Made by a program: the position numbers and the translations under genes. The notes below the pieces were generated by a model. It was given only the letters and a program-made list of their open reading frames with translations, did not search any database and had not been told where the DNA came from. A stretch of 31,736 bases of DNA from a virus. Of the stretch, positions 29,819 through 31,736 are shown piece after piece; positions within the stretch are counted from its first letter, which is position 1, and every line of letters starts with the position of its first letter. The DNA is taken from positions 1-31,736 of IMG/VR virus record IMGVR_UViG_3300048111_000030; one strand, 5' to 3'.

Positions 29819-29844
29819 GGGGGATTCTTCGGAGTCCCCCTTTT
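29819..29844 (+). terminator. Rho-independent terminator with UUCG tetraloop
   Basis: A 9-bp stem (29819-29827 with 29832-29840, one G-T wobble) is capped by a C(UUCG)G tetraloop and followed by TTTT and a pyrimidine-rich run. It sits 9 bases after the capsid stop, so capsid-level transcription probably drops before the fibre genes. Confidence 0.92.
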
Positions 29845-29875
29845 ACTTTTCTTTTCTTTTATTACAGGTGTCTGA

Positions 29876-31360
29876 ATGTCCAATTATACAAAAACTACTA
29901 ACTTTGCGGTTAAAGATACTTTACCTTCAGGCGATGCTAATAAAATTGTTAAGGGTACAGAAATTGACGCAGAGTTCAATGCTCTTGCGGTAGCTAGTGC
30001 TACTAAAGCAAACAAAACTAACCCTTCTTTTACAGGCGAAATCACTATAGGCTCTGCTAGTGTTAATGAAACAGAGCTAGAAATACTAGATGGCGCTACA
30101 GTAACCACTACAGAACTTAACTATGTAGATGGTGTTACTTCCCCTATCCAAACACAGATAGATACTAAATTAAATTCTTCTGCTGTTTCGGCTTTCGGTG
30201 CTACACTGATTGACGATGCAGACGCATCTGCTGCACGTACTACTCTAGGCTTAGGCACTGCTGCCACTACAGCCTCTACAGACTACGCTACTGCTGCACA
30301 AGGCACAACTGCTGATGCGGCACTTCCTAAAGCCGGTGGTGCGTTAACAGGCGCTGTAACAACTAACAGCACATTCGATGGTCGTGATGTAGCAGCAGAC
30401 GGCACAAAGCTAGATGGTATTGAAGCTAGTGCTGATGTAACAGATACAACAAACGTAACTGCTGCTGGTGCTTTGATGGACAGCGAGGTGACTAATCTAG
30501 CACAGGTTAAGGCTTTTGATTCTGCGGATTATGCCACGGCTGCTCAAGGTACTTTAGCTACAAATGCTTTGCCTAAGTCTGGTGGTGCTATGACAGGCGC
30601 TATTACAACTAACAGTACGTTTGATGGGCGAGACGTAGCCACTGATGGCACTAAGCTAGATGGTATTGAAGCTAGTGCAGATGTAACGGACACAACTAAT
30701 GTAGTAGCAGCTTTAAGCGCAGGTACAGGCATTAGCTTGTCAGCAGGTGGTGAGATTGCTAACACTGCCCCTGACCAGACTGTAGCCCTTACGGGTGCAG
30801 GTGGTACTTCTATTTCAGGTACATACCCTAACTTTACTATTACCAGTAGTGGTGGTAGCGGTATTTCTTTGACTGATCTTTCCGTTACAGTTGCATCTGT
30901 TGGTACAGCTAACCTAGCTTACAATAACACTAGTGGAGTATTTACTTATACCCCGCCTGATCTATCAACGTATTTGACAGCTTCTAGCACAGCGACCCTG
31001 ACCAACAAATCAGGCAACATCTCGCAGTGGACTAACGATTCTGGATACACTACTAACACTGGTGATATTACTGCTGTGGTTGCAGGCACAGGTCTATCAG
31101 GTGGCGCTACCAGCGGATCTGCTACCCTAAACATAGACTCTACTGTTGCAACTTTAACTGGCGCACAGACCCTGACGAACAAAGCCCTAACATCTCCTGC
31201 GCTTACTACCCCAACCATTGAGGGTGGAGCAAGTGACTGGCAGTTCTCAGTCTCAGGTAATGACCTTATTATCAGCTATGGCGGCACTTCTAAAGCAAAG
31301 CTAGATACTTCTGGTAATCTTACAGTAATAGGCAACGTAACAGCTTACGGGACAGTCTAA
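29876..31360 (+). CDS. Tail fibre / virion structural protein with duplicated module
   Basis: A 494-aa protein rich in Ala, Thr, Ser and Gly. The N-terminus (MSNYTKTTNFAVKDTLPSG, KGTEIDAEFN) is a common start in aquatic phage fibre proteins. The ELNYVDGVTSPIQTQIDTK segment and repeated TLTNK words suggest a beta-helix or trimeric stalk. A 59-aa module occurs twice (nt 30281-30457 and 30527-30703, 52 of 59 identical). The C-terminus (GGASDWQFSVSGNDLIISYGG) looks globular. The start has AGGTG 8 nt upstream. It overlaps the next gene by one base. Confidence 0.75.
   Translation: MSNYTKTTNFAVKDTLPSGDANKIVKGTEIDAEFNALAVASATKANKTNPSFTGEITIGSASVNETELEILDGATVTTTELNYVDGVTSPIQTQIDTKLNSSAVSAFGATLIDDADASAARTTLGLGTAATTASTDYATAAQGTTADAALPKAGGALTGAVTTNSTFDGRDVAADGTKLDGIEASADVTDTTNVTAAGALMDSEVTNLAQVKAFDSADYATAAQGTLATNALPKSGGAMTGAITTNSTFDGRDVATDGTKLDGIEASADVTDTTNVVAALSAGTGISLSAGGEIANTAPDQTVALTGAGGTSISGTYPNFTITSSGGSGISLTDLSVTVASVGTANLAYNNTSGVFTYTPPDLSTYLTASSTATLTNKSGNISQWTNDSGYTTNTGDITAVVAGTGLSGGATSGSATLNIDSTVATLTGAQTLTNKALTSPALTTPTIEGGASDWQFSVSGNDLIISYGGTSKAKLDTSGNLTVIGNVTAYGTV
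30281..30703 (+). repeat. Duplicated 177-bp fibre module
   Basis: Copies 30281-30457 and 30527-30703 encode 59-aa units with FDGRDVA, DGTKLDGIEASADVTD and an N-V end. Protein identity is 52/59, but many codons differ synonymously (for example gactacgct versus gattatgcc), indicating an old duplication kept by selection. Confidence 0.85.
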
Positions 31361-31736
31361 TGGCTTTGCCCAGTAGCGGTACTATAACCCTTAATGAAAT
31401 ACACATTGAGGCTGGAGGGACTACAGGAACTCTAGCCAGTATTAACGATGCTGACATCCGCGCACTAATTGGAAAAGCTGATGGTGTTGAGATGTCTTTC
31501 AATGAGTGGTACGGAGCAAGTGCAGGTATTGTAGTAACAGTTACTGAAGGTTCTGACATCTTTGCTTCCGCAGCATACTATGGGTTTAGAGAAGAACAGA
31601 CTCCAGACATTGGTTCGGTATCACCTACAAGCATAACTTTTGACGGTAAGACCCATCCTGTACGTGACGCATATCGCAGAGTAAACAGAAGCGGTGGTGT
31701 AGATAACGATAGTACATCTGCGTTTTGGTTTATCCT
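31360..31736 (+). CDS. Tail-associated protein, 3' truncated by the window edge
   Basis: An open frame of 125 complete codons without a stop. It starts MALPSSGTITLNEIHIEAGG, then SINDADIRALIGKA and MSFNEWYGAS. The MALPSSGxIxLNxIHxEAGG opening is one I recall from aquatic phage tail proteins that carry variable C-terminal domains. The ATG overlaps the fibre stop by one base. The remainder, with any receptor-binding domain, lies outside the window. Confidence 0.75.
   Translation, partial: MALPSSGTITLNEIHIEAGGTTGTLASINDADIRALIGKADGVEMSFNEWYGASAGIVVTVTEGSDIFASAAYYGFREEQTPDIGSVSPTSITFDGKTHPVRDAYRRVNRSGGVDNDSTSAFWFI

Noticed and set aside
1-31736. Window as a closed circle with the two cut genes being one
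   Set aside because: Joining the end to the start puts the right-hand frame one base out of the left-hand frame, and the two proteins look unrelated.
1-31736. Temperate phage
   Set aside because: No integrase, excisionase, repressor or attachment-site pair was seen. The genome is incomplete, so this is absence of evidence only.
1-31736. T7-type RNA polymerase and its 23-bp promoters
   Set aside because: No RNA polymerase gene and no repeated T7-like promoter was found. The visible promoters are sigma70-type.

Overview
This window is a large fragment of a tailed double-stranded DNA phage. It has a short-tailed (podovirus) gene set with T7-like replication enzymes, probably from an aquatic or marine environment. 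It carries terminase, portal, scaffold, major capsid, head-tail adaptor, tail nozzle, internal virion proteins and fibres, together with a T7-type replication set and a B12-dependent ribonucleotide reductase. No phage RNA polymerase, integrase, repressor, tRNA or CRISPR array is visible. Three strong host-type sigma70 promoters suggest that host RNA polymerase transcribes it. The gene content resembles Zobellviridae/cobavirus-type marine podoviruses (Roseophage SIO1 relatives); that placement is inferred from gene content, not from a search.

Layout. (1) 1-10235, rightward: a 5'-truncated, repeat-rich collagen-like tail protein, a head-tail adaptor, a tail nozzle protein, and four probable internal/ejection proteins of 307, 236, 1015 and 584 aa. 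(2) 10231-10276: a terminator for the opposing leftward operon. (3) 21322 down to 10275, leftward: the early/replication block. In transcription order it holds an unknown 178-aa protein, a Gp88-like Cys-rich protein, a run of small ORFs, MazG, more small ORFs, an internal sigma70 promoter, SSB, primase-helicase, DNA polymerase A, a GIY-YIG nuclease, a PD-(D/E)XK exonuclease, endonuclease I, a 56-aa ORF, a DUF3310-like protein and NrdJ. Most genes overlap by 1-17 nt, so the block looks translationally coupled. (4) 21323-22021: a 700-bp non-coding divergent control region. It has a leftward promoter with direct-repeat operators, four helically spaced DnaA boxes (three perfect), a perfect extended -10 sigma70 promoter pointing right, and paired CTTAAG palindromes. 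(5) 22022-31736, rightward: small terminase, M15 peptidase endolysin, a 43-aa ORF, large terminase, portal, a cassette of tiny and mostly very basic proteins, an internal promoter, two small conserved-looking proteins, scaffold, major capsid, a UUCG-loop terminator, a tail fibre, and a tail protein truncated at the window edge.

How the parts work together: host DnaA and host sigma70 polymerase probably act on the control region. The leftward operon makes nucleotides (NrdJ, MazG), recycles or resolves DNA (exonuclease, endonuclease I) and replicates it (SSB, primase-helicase, polymerase). The rightward operon packages DNA and builds the particle. Structural genes occupy both ends of the window and both end genes are cut, so the missing part of the genome probably holds more tail genes.

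The most unusual items are a 20-bp motif present three times in one orientation (twice flanking the gp88-like gene, once beside the operon terminator), the phased DnaA-box array, the promoter-linked CTTAAG pairs, and the cassette of tiny lysine-rich genes between portal and scaffold.
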